The notes beneath the pieces were generated by a model that was given only the letters and a program-made list of their open reading frames with translations, was not told the DNA's origin and ran no database searches. DNA of 43,238 bases from Candidatus Poribacteria bacterium (GTDB lineage Bacteria; Poribacteria; WGA-4E; PCPOR2b), in the NCBI GenBank assembly GCA_022822785.1, contig JAJEAL010000119.1, positions 1 to 43,238 on the forward strand, written 5' to 3'. Every line of letters starts with the position of its first letter. Within the stretch, counting starts at the first letter, position 1. Shown piece by piece: positions 34,145 to 43,154 of the stretch. The position numbers and the translations under genes were made by a program.

Positions 34145-35833
34145 ATGCGTCCAATTCCTCGTCGTCTTTTTTTCCAATACTGCCTCCTCGGATTAGGGAT
34201 GCCGTTTTTGCCACGGTGTTCAGCCCCTATCCCTAAGCCATCAACCTTCGACATTCCGGGTGAAGTTATCGGTGAGCCGAGTGGGATCGGGCATCTCGTA
34301 CGGCAACCGCTCACAGAAACACTCATCCCTCCACCGACCGGCAAGCGACACAGCGCAATCATCATTGGCGGAGGAGTATCGGGGGTCAGTGCGGGTTGGA
34401 AGTTGGCACGGTCCGGTGTCACCGATTTTGTTATCCTTGATTTGGGGGATCAGTTAGGTGGAACTTCGATTGCCGGTCAGGTTGGGTCAAACGGTGTGTC
34501 ATTCCCGTGGGGAGCGCACTACATCAACACGCCGCCAATGGAAGCGGACTGTATTCTTGAGGTGCTTGAAGAGCTTCAGGTTGTCGTGGACTATACCCCG
34601 CTCGGTTGGCCCATCATGAATCCTGACTATATTCTGCGCGAACCGGCGGAGCGTCTATTTATCGAAAACCGGTGGGTAGGGCGCATCGACCCTTTTTCCA
34701 CAGGAACTCAGGACGATCAAGCGGTATTTCAGGAGTTTGAAACCGACATGCTTCGATGGACGCTCTATAGAGGTGCCGATCAACGCCGCGCGTTTACGCT
34801 GCCGTTAGAATACAGTAGTGCAGATCCGGAGCTACGGGCGTTAGATAAGATCACGATGCAGGAATATATGCGCCGAAAGGGGTGGGATTCTGAGCGATTG
34901 GATTGGTTTGTCAACTACGGCTGTCGTGATGACTACGCCTGTCCGATCGATGAGGTTTCAGCATGGGCAGGCATCCACTACTTCGCGTGTCGCTATTATG
35001 CGGACCAACTACAGGATCGCTTCCCAGTTGATACGGTTACGTGGCCTGAGGGCAACGCTTTTTTGGTGAACGGCATGGCGCGACGCTTTTCGTCAGCCAA
35101 CCTGCGCTTGAATGCGCTTGTCGTGTCTATCCGTCAGGACGGGGATGAGGTGCTCGTAACTTTCATGGATACCCAGACCCGTCAGTTCACGACGTTGCAG
35201 GGGCGAACCGCAATCTATGCCGGGCAGAAACATATCGCCAACTATATCATACCGGGGCTCCCGGACGATCAGAAGACTGTTTTTCAGGAGTGTCAGTATA
35301 CACCGTGGTTGACAGGCAGCATCCACCTCAAACGCCTACCGCAGACAAAACAGAGCCCACTTGCTTGGGATAATGTCATGTATGAAAGTGAGGGATTGGG
35401 TTACATTGTCGCTGAACATCAGACATGGGAGGAGACGGACGATGAGGGTCCGACGGTGCTTACCTACTACCTGCCCTTTGATCGTGAACCGGATATCAAG
35501 CGGAGAGAGTTGTTGGACAAAGGGCACGGTTTCTGGGTGGACGAAATCATGAAGGACCTTTGGGAGATGCACCCCGGCATCGAAAAGGATATTACCCGAA
35601 TAGACCTCTACAAATGGGGGCACGCGATGATAAGACCGACGCCGAACCTTATCTGGGGTCCAGATCGGGGGTTACGGGGGCGTCCGTATGGCAAGATTTT
35701 CTTTGCAAATGCGGATGTAACGGGGCTGCCGCTTTTTGAGGAGGCGTGTTACTCCGGGATCCGAGCGGCACAGGACGCTATGAACATGCTGCGGATCCCT
35801 TATGCGAATTCGATTCAGGGAGGTATTCAGTGA
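34145..35833 (+). CDS. Exported FAD-dependent oxidoreductase (amine-oxidase-like)
   Basis: The 562-residue protein has a twin-arginine-like PRRLFFQ start, a hydrophobic stretch and a lipobox-type LPRC (Cys 25), which suggests export as a folded flavoprotein and possible lipidation. The dinucleotide motif IIIGGGVSGVSAG is at ~72-84, followed by ILDLGDQLGGTS. The C-terminal part ends with IFFANADVTGLPLFEEACYSG, a typical FAD-binding end of amine oxidases. Together with SpeE-like and SpeD genes it suggests oxidation of an amine or polyamine product in the periplasm (inference). No ribosome site was seen before ATG 34145. Confidence 0.85.
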   Translation: MRPIPRRLFFQYCLLGLGMPFLPRCSAPIPKPSTFDIPGEVIGEPSGIGHLVRQPLTETLIPPPTGKRHSAIIIGGGVSGVSAGWKLARSGVTDFVILDLGDQLGGTSIAGQVGSNGVSFPWGAHYINTPPMEADCILEVLEELQVVVDYTPLGWPIMNPDYILREPAERLFIENRWVGRIDPFSTGTQDDQAVFQEFETDMLRWTLYRGADQRRAFTLPLEYSSADPELRALDKITMQEYMRRKGWDSERLDWFVNYGCRDDYACPIDEVSAWAGIHYFACRYYADQLQDRFPVDTVTWPEGNAFLVNGMARRFSSANLRLNALVVSIRQDGDEVLVTFMDTQTRQFTTLQGRTAIYAGQKHIANYIIPGLPDDQKTVFQECQYTPWLTGSIHLKRLPQTKQSPLAWDNVMYESEGLGYIVAEHQTWEETDDEGPTVLTYYLPFDREPDIKRRELLDKGHGFWVDEIMKDLWEMHPGIEKDITRIDLYKWGHAMIRPTPNLIWGPDRGLRGRPYGKIFFANADVTGLPLFEEACYSGIRAAQDAMNMLRIPYANSIQGGIQ

Positions 35834-35884
35834 GAGAAGCTGCTTGGAGGTTAGCGGGTAGATTTTCATCGAATAAAAACCCGT

Positions 35885-36109
35885 TCATGCAATTTTTTGG
35901 ATCTGGTAATGATTCGCCATTAATTTGGCAGCAAACTGGATACAGGCATAAACGTCATCTCTTTTGAGAGAAGGATATGCTTCAAGAACGTCGTCCACGG
36001 AATCGCCTGCACCCAAAAACTCCATAATGGTTTGAACCGGGATACGGGTTCCCGCAATCACAGGTCGTCCATTACAAATGTCAGGATGGATATCTATTCG
36101 CTTTGCCAT
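35885..36109 (-). CDS. DUF433 protein (orphan antitoxin-like)
   Basis: The 74-residue protein contains the DUF433 signature ICNGRPVIAGTRIPVQTIMEFL and the DVLEAYPSLKRDDVYACIQFAA helix. DUF433 proteins are often antitoxins paired with PIN-like toxins. No toxin gene lies on either side here; the downstream gap is only ~50 bases before the FAD gene end. A ribosome site (AAGGAAAG) precedes the start. It may be a solitary regulator or a remnant. Confidence 0.85.
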   Translation of the reverse strand: MAKRIDIHPDICNGRPVIAGTRIPVQTIMEFLGAGDSVDDVLEAYPSLKRDDVYACIQFAAKLMANHYQIQKIA

Positions 36110-36184
36110 GATAGCTTTCCTTTTTCACGTTTTAATCATTCATTATACCAGATTTCAGGGTTGAAAAGGTAAAAAAGGGTTATT

Positions 36185-36590
36185 TTATTGACTGAATTGC
36201 TGGGCGACGAAGACCAAATCAAGAATGTTGACTGTGCCATCGCCATTGGGGTCCGGGGCGGCTGTGCCGAGACCGTTGGCAACCTGCACTAGGTCTAAGA
36301 CATTGACCCTCCCATCGCGGTTGACATCTAGGGTTGTGGTATAAGCCAAGACGCTTTAGATTGGAAGCGGCCTCCAGTCCAGTTAAGTCAGTAATACCAC
36401 GGTCCCCACCGGCATCGAGACGCTGAAGTTTTACCATCTCTCGTTGGGTGATAGGACTTCCGTCAGGAAGTTTGAGTTCTTCTCGGATAACTTGCTTGAG
36501 GTTGGAATCAGAGATGTCCACAACCTGAGCAGATGCTTGAATAGTGACAAAAATGAGGGATAGATAAATTAGACGGTATAGAACTCTCAT
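36185..36590 (-). pseudogene. Decayed LRR-dockerin type I protein
   Basis: The intact 5' part encodes a signal peptide (LIYLSLIFVTIQASA) and leucine-rich-repeat sequence (DSNLKQVIREELKLP, ITDLTGLEAASNLKRLGLYHN). At about 36350 the frame shifts: in another frame the DNA continues as a dockerin type I repeat pair (LDVNRDGRVNVLDLVQVAN, DPNGDGTVNILDLVFVAQQ) to a stop at 36185-36187. Repeats missing between the two parts indicate an internal deletion that broke the frame. The frame as predicted continues with unrelated residues. AGGGA lies before the start. A sequencing error is possible but would not restore a full LRR domain. Confidence 0.8.
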
Positions 36591-36770
36591 GTAGTTCCCT
36601 TCGTTGGTCTATTGGTAAATACGTTCATTGATTCGTATACCACGTTTCACGCTTCGCGTTTTATCAGTTCATTATATCAGATCTGAAGTAGAAAATGAGA
36701 AAAATCATCGGACAGACACTGTTGCGATTAAGTAGAAAAGCTGCTTTTTTTATCCGTTTTCTGGCAACTG

Positions 36771-36779
36771 TGCTATAAT
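36771..36779 (+). promoter_or_regulatory. Extended -10 promoter before speD
   Basis: TGCTATAAT is an extended -10 motif. The -35 is weak. It is 70 bases before the speD start. Confidence 0.5.
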
Positions 36780-36849
36780 TATCACATCTTATCCAATTTT
36801 GCAGTGGTCAGCAAGATGGTAGGTGCAATGAGAGGGCAGGAATCCGGCG

Positions 36850-37245
36850 ATGCAGGCATTAGGACGACAAATTCTGATTGAATTCTACGATTGTCAGAAC
36901 GAGGTGCTGACTGACAGAGATCGGATCCGTCAATATATGCTTGAAGCAGCCCGCGATGCCGGAGCAACGGTGATATCGGATACATTCCATCATTTCAAGC
37001 CGGACGGGGTCAGCGGTGTAGTCGTTATTGCGGAATCCCACATCTCGATTCACACGTGGCCCGAACATCGCTACGCTGCGGTCGATGTCTTTACCTGCGG
37101 CGATGCCGTTGACCCGTGGGGGGTTCCACATTACCTCCAAGAAAAGCTACAAGCTAAGAATGTCTCAAGTATGGAGCTAAAGCGTGGGCTTTTCCCAATC
37201 CCGGTACAGTACAAGCCTACAGTGAGTGAAACGCAAAAACAATAA
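36850..37245 (+). CDS. speD: S-adenosylmethionine decarboxylase proenzyme
   Basis: The 131-residue protein is the short bacterial class of SpeD, which decarboxylates AdoMet to give the aminopropyl donor. The self-cleavage site is visible in AESHISIHTWPEHRYAAVDVF: cleavage between Glu 62 and Ser 63 makes the pyruvoyl group. The C-terminus keeps the conserved CG and PWGVPHYLQ regions. AGGA with nine-base spacing supports ATG 36850. It supplies substrate to the SpeE-like protein about 3 kb upstream; the two genes are separated by an FAD gene, DUF433 and a pseudogene. Confidence 0.95.
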   Translation: MQALGRQILIEFYDCQNEVLTDRDRIRQYMLEAARDAGATVISDTFHHFKPDGVSGVVVIAESHISIHTWPEHRYAAVDVFTCGDAVDPWGVPHYLQEKLQAKNVSSMELKRGLFPIPVQYKPTVSETQKQ

Positions 37246-37318
37246 AATATCTGGGTTATATGGAAAAAGAGAGCACGATTTCTGAGTATGAGCGAATATC
37301 CGTAGGAAGGAACTATCA

Positions 37319-38116
37319 ATGAAAGTGGACCTAAACAATCGGGTTGCCATTGTTACCGGCGGTGCACACGGCATTGGACGCGCTATTGTGCAAGCGCTAT
37401 CCGATAACGGTGCCCATATTGTCATCGTGGATATCGACGCTGAAGCGGGTGAGAAAGCCGCCAACCAGATTACTGAAGATGGCGGTTCGTGTATGGCGCT
37501 AGCGGGTGACGTGTCCGACGCGGAACAGATGGAAGCTGTCGCCGAACAAGTGATGGACAGTCTTGGCCGGATTAACATACTGATCAATAACGCAGGCATC
37601 AACACCCGAAGTGATCGGGTGCCGATTCACCAATACTCACTTGAAGATTGGAACCGCATCATAGATGTTGACCTGACCGGCGTCTTTGTGACCAGCCGTG
37701 CAATTATCCCTGAAATCTTGAAGAACCCCGATGGCGGACGGATTGTGAACACCAGCTCCATCGCGGGCTTGGTCCCCTTACGATTGCAGACCGCCTATAT
37801 CGCTGCCAAAGCAGGTGTTGCCAACCTGACAAAGTCGATGGCGATAGAGCTCGGTTCAGAGGGAATTCTTGTCAACGCGGTCGCGCCGGGGTCTACCCTG
37901 ACTCGTGGAACAGAAGCGTTATTCTATGGGCCTAGTGGCGCCTATACCGAAAACGCTGCGAGCTTGCTATCGCATATTCCATTGGGGAGACCGGGTAAGG
38001 TGGAAGAGATAGCACACGCTGTACTGTTTTTGGTGTCGCCGGAGGCGAGTTACATCAATGGGGTTGTCCTGCCCGTAGATGGCGGCTGGACAGCTGGTTA
38101 TGTGCGCGATTGGTAA
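37319..38116 (+). CDS. SDR family oxidoreductase
   Basis: The 265-residue classical SDR has TGGAHGIG (14-20), a DVD/DIDA cofactor segment suggesting NAD preference, NNAG, a catalytic Ser in NTSSIAG, and YxxxK at Tyr160/Lys164. It ends with NGVVLPVDGGWTAGY. The substrate is unknown; with the sugar isomerase and Gfo/Idh genes downstream a sugar or polyol alcohol is plausible. GGAAGG precedes the ATG. Confidence 0.92.
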   Translation: MKVDLNNRVAIVTGGAHGIGRAIVQALSDNGAHIVIVDIDAEAGEKAANQITEDGGSCMALAGDVSDAEQMEAVAEQVMDSLGRINILINNAGINTRSDRVPIHQYSLEDWNRIIDVDLTGVFVTSRAIIPEILKNPDGGRIVNTSSIAGLVPLRLQTAYIAAKAGVANLTKSMAIELGSEGILVNAVAPGSTLTRGTEALFYGPSGAYTENAASLLSHIPLGRPGKVEEIAHAVLFLVSPEASYINGVVLPVDGGWTAGYVRDW

Positions 38117-38151
38117 TATGAGTTCACTAGTTCGTTGATAGTACCTTTGGC

Positions 38152-38170
38152 GGGCGGGGAGCCCCCGCCC
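38152..38170. repeat. REP-like GC hairpin
   Basis: Arms GGGCGGGG (38152-38159) and CCCCGCCC (38163-38170) around AGC, followed by CCTAC. It lies between the SDR and isomerase genes and shares the CTAC end with the other repeats. Confidence 0.7.
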
Positions 38171-38232
38171 CTACAGGAAAACACCGAATATTGTGGCGGG
38201 AGCGTGGAAGATTTCTATAGAGGAACGGCAAT

Positions 38233-39120
38233 ATGAACATCATAATCGGCAGCGCGCCGGACTCGTGGGGTGTCTGGTTTCCGAGCGACCCACAACAGAC
38301 GCCATGGCATCGATTCATGGATGAAATCGTCGAAGCCGGCTACGAATGGACGGAGTTAGGACCCTACGGCTATCTCCCTATCGATCTGCCCACCCTCCGC
38401 AGAGAGCTCGACAGCCGCGGTTTGAAGGTGACCGGCACTTTTGCGATGGCGAATGTTGAGGAGCCCTCCTTATGGGGTGAATTGGAAAGGCAGGTGTTGG
38501 GCGCAGGTGAGCGGCTTGCAGCCCTCGATGCGAAATATCTTGTGCTCATTGACGACACCTACACGGACCTTTTTACCGGTGAGGCAATCGCACCTAAACG
38601 TCTTGATGGAGATGCGTGGGCACGATTTATCGAAACGACGCACAAGGTGGCGGATATAGCGCGAGACCGATTTGGGCTGCAGTTGGTTTTTCATCCTCAT
38701 GCGGAAACTCACGTTGAATACGAAGATCAGATAGAGACATTCCTAGCGCAGACCGATCCAGACCGGGTGGCTATCTGCTTTGATACAGGTCATCATGCGT
38801 ATCGGGGCGGCAATCCCATCAATTTTATGCGCCGACATCACGACCGCATCCCCTACCTGCATCTCAAGAGCATTGACCCGGACGTACAGAAATGGGTGGA
38901 AGCGGAAGGCATTCCATTCGCGGAAGCGGTGAAAAGGGATATGTTTGTTGAACCGTCCAAAGGGGCGGTGGATTTCCTCGCGTTCCGAGACCTGCTGCAG
39001 GAGATTGACTATAACGGCTATGCGATTGTAGAGCAAGATATGTATCCAGCACCGTTTGATAAACCGTTGCCGATCGCCAAACGTACCCGCGCATACCTGC
39101 GTGAAATTGGGATCGGATGA
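38233..39120 (+). CDS. Sugar phosphate isomerase/epimerase, IolE-like
   Basis: The 295-residue TIM-barrel protein begins GSAPDSWGVWF, typical of inosose dehydratase-like (IolE) and related epimerases. Metal-binding segments include HPHAETHVE, ICFDTGHHAYRGG, HLKS and a late IVEQD. It may act on inosose or a related keto-sugar (inference). It lies in a group of sugar-type enzymes with a Gfo/Idh/MocA gene downstream. Confidence 0.9.
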   Translation: MNIIIGSAPDSWGVWFPSDPQQTPWHRFMDEIVEAGYEWTELGPYGYLPIDLPTLRRELDSRGLKVTGTFAMANVEEPSLWGELERQVLGAGERLAALDAKYLVLIDDTYTDLFTGEAIAPKRLDGDAWARFIETTHKVADIARDRFGLQLVFHPHAETHVEYEDQIETFLAQTDPDRVAICFDTGHHAYRGGNPINFMRRHHDRIPYLHLKSIDPDVQKWVEAEGIPFAEAVKRDMFVEPSKGAVDFLAFRDLLQEIDYNGYAIVEQDMYPAPFDKPLPIAKRTRAYLREIGIG

Positions 39121-39215
39121 GTTTGGTTCATTAATTCATTAGTTAATTGGTTCATTACAACATGACGAGAAAACAAGACGCTTTCACGCATCACGTTTCA
39201 CGTTATCAACAGCTT
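39121..39215. repeat. Composite intergenic repeat tract
   Basis: TTCATTAATTCATTAG-type words (about 39128-39160) are followed by CACGCATCACGTTTCACG (39185-39202). Related tracts lie at 32388-32450, 34080-34140, 36610-36665 and 40350-40440. No gene was seen in the 149-base gap. Confidence 0.55.
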
Positions 39216-39269
39216 CAAACTAGCACCATTGCTATTACGTTTCGCCTTTTAGGGAAGGAGATATAAGCT

Positions 39270-40349
39270 ATGTATCGGGTGGGGATCATGGGTTGTGGGC
39301 GTATTGCCAGCACGATGGAGGACGAATCTGATGTGCATCCCATCTCAATTGCGGGCGCATTTGATACGCTGCCGAACACCGAGCTCGTTGCAGGCTGTAA
39401 CCGGGGCGCAGAGAAGTTACACGCCTTTGGCGAGCGATGGGGTGTGGAGGCGCTCTATCATGACTATCGTGAAATGTTGGCAAAGGAAGATTTGGACATC
39501 GTCTGCGTCGCCACGCACCCACCGCTGCATCCAGAGATGGTGATTGCCTCCGTCGAAGCGGGTGCGAAAGGCATCTTCTGTGAGAAACCGATGGCGTTGA
39601 GTATAGGCGAGTGTGAAGCGATGATCGACGCCTGCGAACAAGGTAGGGTGAAGATGTTGGTTAACTGTTCGCGCCGGTGGTCAGGGGAATATCAAGCTGC
39701 AAAGGATTTGATAGACTCCGGTGAACTGGGCACCTTACTTCACGTCGTCGCCCACTGTGAAGGATGTAAACCGTCTCCGGATTGGGTTGCTGACACCGAG
39801 GGACCGCTGCTGCACGATGCGGTGCACACCTTTGATACCCTCCGCATTTTCGCAGGCGATGTGCAATCGGTGTTGGGTACAGCACGACGGCGCACCCGTC
39901 ATGAGTTCCGTGTGGAAGATACCAGCTATTCCCTACTCCAATTCCAGAGCGGTGTGGACGGCGTTGTTATCAGTGATGAGCTGACCGAATATGAGCGATG
40001 GGACGTGGAGCTACAGTGCGAAAAGGGGCTGATACGGTTAGGGTTTGGTGCAGGTATGTGGAAAGCGGAACCGATAGAATTTGAGAAGGGATCATGGTGG
40101 GCGCTTGAACCCCGTCCGCTCCCCGATTCGAGTTGGGGCGAGACCACAACGCTGCGTGCCGCCCAGGACCTGATTGATTGTATTGAGAATGATTCTCAAC
40201 CACGATGCACCGGGTACGACGGTCGTGCTGCCGTTGAAATTATTATGGCAATTTACGAATCGGAACGGCGCAACAACGGTTGGGTTGACTTACCACTTGG
40301 GATAAGCGGCTCGCTGGTTGATATCCTACGGCGAGAAGGGAAACTATAA
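39270..40349 (+). CDS. Gfo/Idh/MocA family oxidoreductase
   Basis: The 359-residue protein has the N-terminal Rossmann motif VGIMGCGRIAS, then IVCVATHPPLHPEMVIASVEAGAKGIFCEKPMAL with the conserved EKP. The C-terminal beta sheet domain includes DAVHTFDTLRIFAG with a catalytic His. It probably oxidises a sugar or cyclitol with NAD(P). GGAAGGAGAT precedes ATG 39270. It follows the IolE-like gene, suggesting a shared pathway. Confidence 0.93.
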   Translation: MYRVGIMGCGRIASTMEDESDVHPISIAGAFDTLPNTELVAGCNRGAEKLHAFGERWGVEALYHDYREMLAKEDLDIVCVATHPPLHPEMVIASVEAGAKGIFCEKPMALSIGECEAMIDACEQGRVKMLVNCSRRWSGEYQAAKDLIDSGELGTLLHVVAHCEGCKPSPDWVADTEGPLLHDAVHTFDTLRIFAGDVQSVLGTARRRTRHEFRVEDTSYSLLQFQSGVDGVVISDELTEYERWDVELQCEKGLIRLGFGAGMWKAEPIEFEKGSWWALEPRPLPDSSWGETTTLRAAQDLIDCIENDSQPRCTGYDGRAAVEIIMAIYESERRNNGWVDLPLGISGSLVDILRREGKL

Positions 40350-40493
40350 TAACGTGAAACGTGAGAACAGTTGGTTCATCGATTCACCGATTGAGTTGGG
40401 TTTCACGGTTTCCATTCAACCCAACCTACATCACTTTTATCCATACCAAACATAATATTGCGCGTTTCATATAATAAAAATGGAGGATTTAAG

Positions 40494-41288
40494 ATGCATT
40501 CACTCGTAAATCTTGAAGTACCAAATGGTGCGGTTGCCGTTCATTGGTTTGAGCAGAGCACCTTTGCCGTGAAGGACTCGCACGGCACCGTCGTGCAGAT
40601 TGACCCTTACTTTCCACACGATCGCCCTGCTGACAGATTCATTTACACCGAACCGCCACTGGACGAATCTCAACTCCCGACGGACTATGTGTTGTTGACA
40701 CACAATCACGCCGACCACACGTGGCCCGAATCAATTAACCGGATCCACAACACTTCACCGGAGGTGAGATGCGTTGGACCGGAAGAGAGTATCGCACAGG
40801 TGTTATCAGATACAGATGTTGATGCGGATCATACGACTACAATCCACGCCGGCGAATCATCAGGACTCGGAACGCTCACGGTTCACGCCATCTACGCGAA
40901 ACCCCCAGACGGACATCCCGATGCAGATATCGCCCCACCCGATGTCACCCATCTCGGGTATATCATCAAAGCCGATGGCGTGACGCTCTATTTTTCTGGC
41001 GATCCTATCAACACCTTCGCCGATCACGACGAGTTGGTGAATGCTGTCGCTGCTCACAATCCGGACATTGGGTTCTTGACGAATCACCCGACGGAAGGGG
41101 AGTTTCCGTTCTATGATGGGTGCGTCAAGATGGCACAACGGATTGGACTTAAGCACGCGGTTCCTTCGCACCGTTCCTGCTTTGTCACGCGAGATTACGA
41201 TCCCGATGAGTGGGCAGGGCAATTTCCTGCTGATGGACCTCAGCCGCTGATTATCCCTCGAAATTCACACATTATCTATCCGAGCTAA
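40494..41288 (+). CDS. MBL-fold metallo-hydrolase (UlaG-like)
   Basis: The 264-residue protein starts at ATG 40494, seven bases after GGAGG; an upstream ORF extension is not supported. It carries the metal motif LTHNHADHTWPESI (His70, His72, Asp74, His75), later GDP, and HPTEGEFPF, SHRSCFVTRDYDPDE. Such UlaG-like lactonases act on sugar lactones such as ascorbate 6-phosphate; the substrate is unknown here. It may belong with the isomerase and dehydrogenase genes. Confidence 0.9.
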   Translation: MHSLVNLEVPNGAVAVHWFEQSTFAVKDSHGTVVQIDPYFPHDRPADRFIYTEPPLDESQLPTDYVLLTHNHADHTWPESINRIHNTSPEVRCVGPEESIAQVLSDTDVDADHTTTIHAGESSGLGTLTVHAIYAKPPDGHPDADIAPPDVTHLGYIIKADGVTLYFSGDPINTFADHDELVNAVAAHNPDIGFLTNHPTEGEFPFYDGCVKMAQRIGLKHAVPSHRSCFVTRDYDPDEWAGQFPADGPQPLIIPRNSHIIYPS

Positions 41289-41302
41289 AGCGAGGCGCTA
41301 AA

Positions 41303-42214
41303 ATGGGTTGGAAAGAAGAGCTCTCCTCGCTTATCCAAAACCGGAACACCCGTTCTAAACTCCGTTTCGATGAACCGCTCGGTAAGCACAACTATTTTGG
41401 AATCGGTGGTAACGCCGCAGCATATTTCGAGGTGAGCACAACCGACGAACTAGCTCAGGTAGCACAACTGAAGAAGCGTTGGGAAGTGCCGGTCGCCCTC
41501 ATCGGTAGAGGGTCAAATCTGCTGGTTAGCGATGCTGGATATTCCGGCATTGTCGTCCGATTAATCGGGGAATTTAATCGGCTTGAATTCGACCAAAACC
41601 GTGTTGATGTAGGCGCGGGGGTTTCCCTGCCACGGCTGTCGAAAATAGCGGCAAACCGTGGATTGAGTGGTGTCGAGTTTGCGCTTGGGATTCCGGGATC
41701 TGTCGGTGGAGCGTTGATTATGAATGCAGGTGCTTGGGGCAGCAGCTTCGGGGATTTGGTCGAGCGGGTGCAGGTGATGACGGAGGAAGGGGAGCCAATT
41801 GACCTCAACCATGATGATGCACAATTCAGCTATCGCCACAGCGGACTAAAGCCTTACTTTTGTGTTACCGAGGCAACGCTTACCCTGACACCCGGTGATG
41901 CGGAGGAAGTTGATGCTCTTATGCAAGATCTCTACAACCAAAAAATCACAAGCCAACCTTTTGCGGAGGAGAATGCGGGGTGTATGTTTAAGAACCCACC
42001 CGGGCATTCTGCCGGTAAATTGATCGATGAATGTGGCTTAAAAGGGCATCGGGTCGGTGGGGCAGAGGTATCCAAAATCCACGGTAACTTTATCCTCAAC
42101 CTTGATAACGCAACCGCTCAAGATGTGCTGTCACTTGTTCGCCATATCCAGAACCGTGTCAAACGAGAGCGGGGGGTTGATTTGGAAATGGAGGTTCAAC
42201 TGCTAGGCTTTTGA
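41303..42214 (+). CDS. murB: UDP-N-acetylenolpyruvoylglucosamine reductase
   Basis: The 303-residue enzyme reduces UDP-GlcNAc-enolpyruvate to UDP-MurNAc in peptidoglycan synthesis. FAD-binding motifs are present: IGRGSNLLVSDAGYSGIVV and GIPGSVGGALIMNAGAWG, plus SYRHSGLK and the C-terminal GCMFKNPPGHSAGKLIDECGLKG. A Cys (227) takes the position of the catalytic Ser in E. coli MurB, a variant seen in other MurB proteins. It starts 14 bases after the MBL gene with GAGG upstream. The lack of the long insertion of type I enzymes suggests type II. Confidence 0.94.
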   Translation: MGWKEELSSLIQNRNTRSKLRFDEPLGKHNYFGIGGNAAAYFEVSTTDELAQVAQLKKRWEVPVALIGRGSNLLVSDAGYSGIVVRLIGEFNRLEFDQNRVDVGAGVSLPRLSKIAANRGLSGVEFALGIPGSVGGALIMNAGAWGSSFGDLVERVQVMTEEGEPIDLNHDDAQFSYRHSGLKPYFCVTEATLTLTPGDAEEVDALMQDLYNQKITSQPFAEENAGCMFKNPPGHSAGKLIDECGLKGHRVGGAEVSKIHGNFILNLDNATAQDVLSLVRHIQNRVKRERGVDLEMEVQLLGF

Positions 42215-42287
42215 AAGTCGAAGCAGCTCGATCCGTGTTAAAAGAGTTGACCTTTAGCCGAACTTGAAGGGAGAAGGGAGTAGGAAA

Positions 42288-43154
42288 ATGCTGAAATCTA
42301 TCAGTGAAGATGTACTCAAAGCTGCCCAAGCAATTCTGTACCCGCCGGAGCTTTATCACTTCGATTCGGTCACGGAGGGGATTTGGGGCGGTTTTGAAGC
42401 CGTGACCGATGCAGATGTCCAATTTTTCCACACGCACGGATACCTTGTCATCCACGATGCGTTCAGTCCTGAAGAGGTACGCGAAACATTGGATGGGATG
42501 CTATATCTGATGGATGGGAAAAATCCAGATTACCGGGGCATTCAATATGAACCGAAGATGGTGAAACAGAAGTCAGTATTATCCACAGAAGAGCGGCGCG
42601 ATATTATCCGTAAGATTGCCAGTTTTGTGAAATTTGAACCACGTCTACAAGCGATATCTGAACACGAAGGACTGGTCGCTGTCGTTCAACGCCTGATTGA
42701 CGACACCCCCATGCTGTTCCAAGATATGGGGCTGATTAAGCCGCCTCACGTTGGTTCAGAAAAGCCGTGGCATCAGGACTGCGCCTATTTCAATTTGCCG
42801 TTGGATACGCCGGTCGTGGCTGCATGGATAGCACTAGACGAAGCCACCCCGGAAAATGGTTGTATGCACATCATCCCCGGTTCGCACAGAGAGGGCCCAG
42901 TGGTGCATTTCAACCGACGGGATTGGCAAATCTGCGATACACATGTTCTCGCAGATCGGGAGGTGATGGTACCGCTGAAGCCAGGCGGTTGCCTGCTATG
43001 GCATGGACTGCTACATCACGGCACACCGGCAAATCGGTCGAACTTGCGCCGTCGGGCATTACAATTCCATTATTGTCCTGAAGGCACCGGAAAAATTAAG
43101 ACCCAAGAACGGATGGATGTGTTCGGAAACGAAGGTAAGGATGTTGAGTGTTAG
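42288..43154 (+). CDS. Phytanoyl-CoA dioxygenase family protein
   Basis: The 288-residue protein starts at ATG 42288 after AGGGAGTAGGA; a TTG at 42264 is less likely. It has the Fe(II)/2-oxoglutarate-dependent PhyH core: HGYLVIHDAFSPEEV, HQDCAYF with His162 and Asp164 as iron ligands, the distal His near 243-244 (LLHHGTPANRS), and an Arg in RRRALQFHY for 2-oxoglutarate. It hydroxylates an unknown substrate. Poribacteria have many such genes. The remaining bases after 43154 contain no feature. Confidence 0.92.
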   Translation: MLKSISEDVLKAAQAILYPPELYHFDSVTEGIWGGFEAVTDADVQFFHTHGYLVIHDAFSPEEVRETLDGMLYLMDGKNPDYRGIQYEPKMVKQKSVLSTEERRDIIRKIASFVKFEPRLQAISEHEGLVAVVQRLIDDTPMLFQDMGLIKPPHVGSEKPWHQDCAYFNLPLDTPVVAAWIALDEATPENGCMHIIPGSHREGPVVHFNRRDWQICDTHVLADREVMVPLKPGGCLLWHGLLHHGTPANRSNLRRRALQFHYCPEGTGKIKTQERMDVFGNEGKDVEC

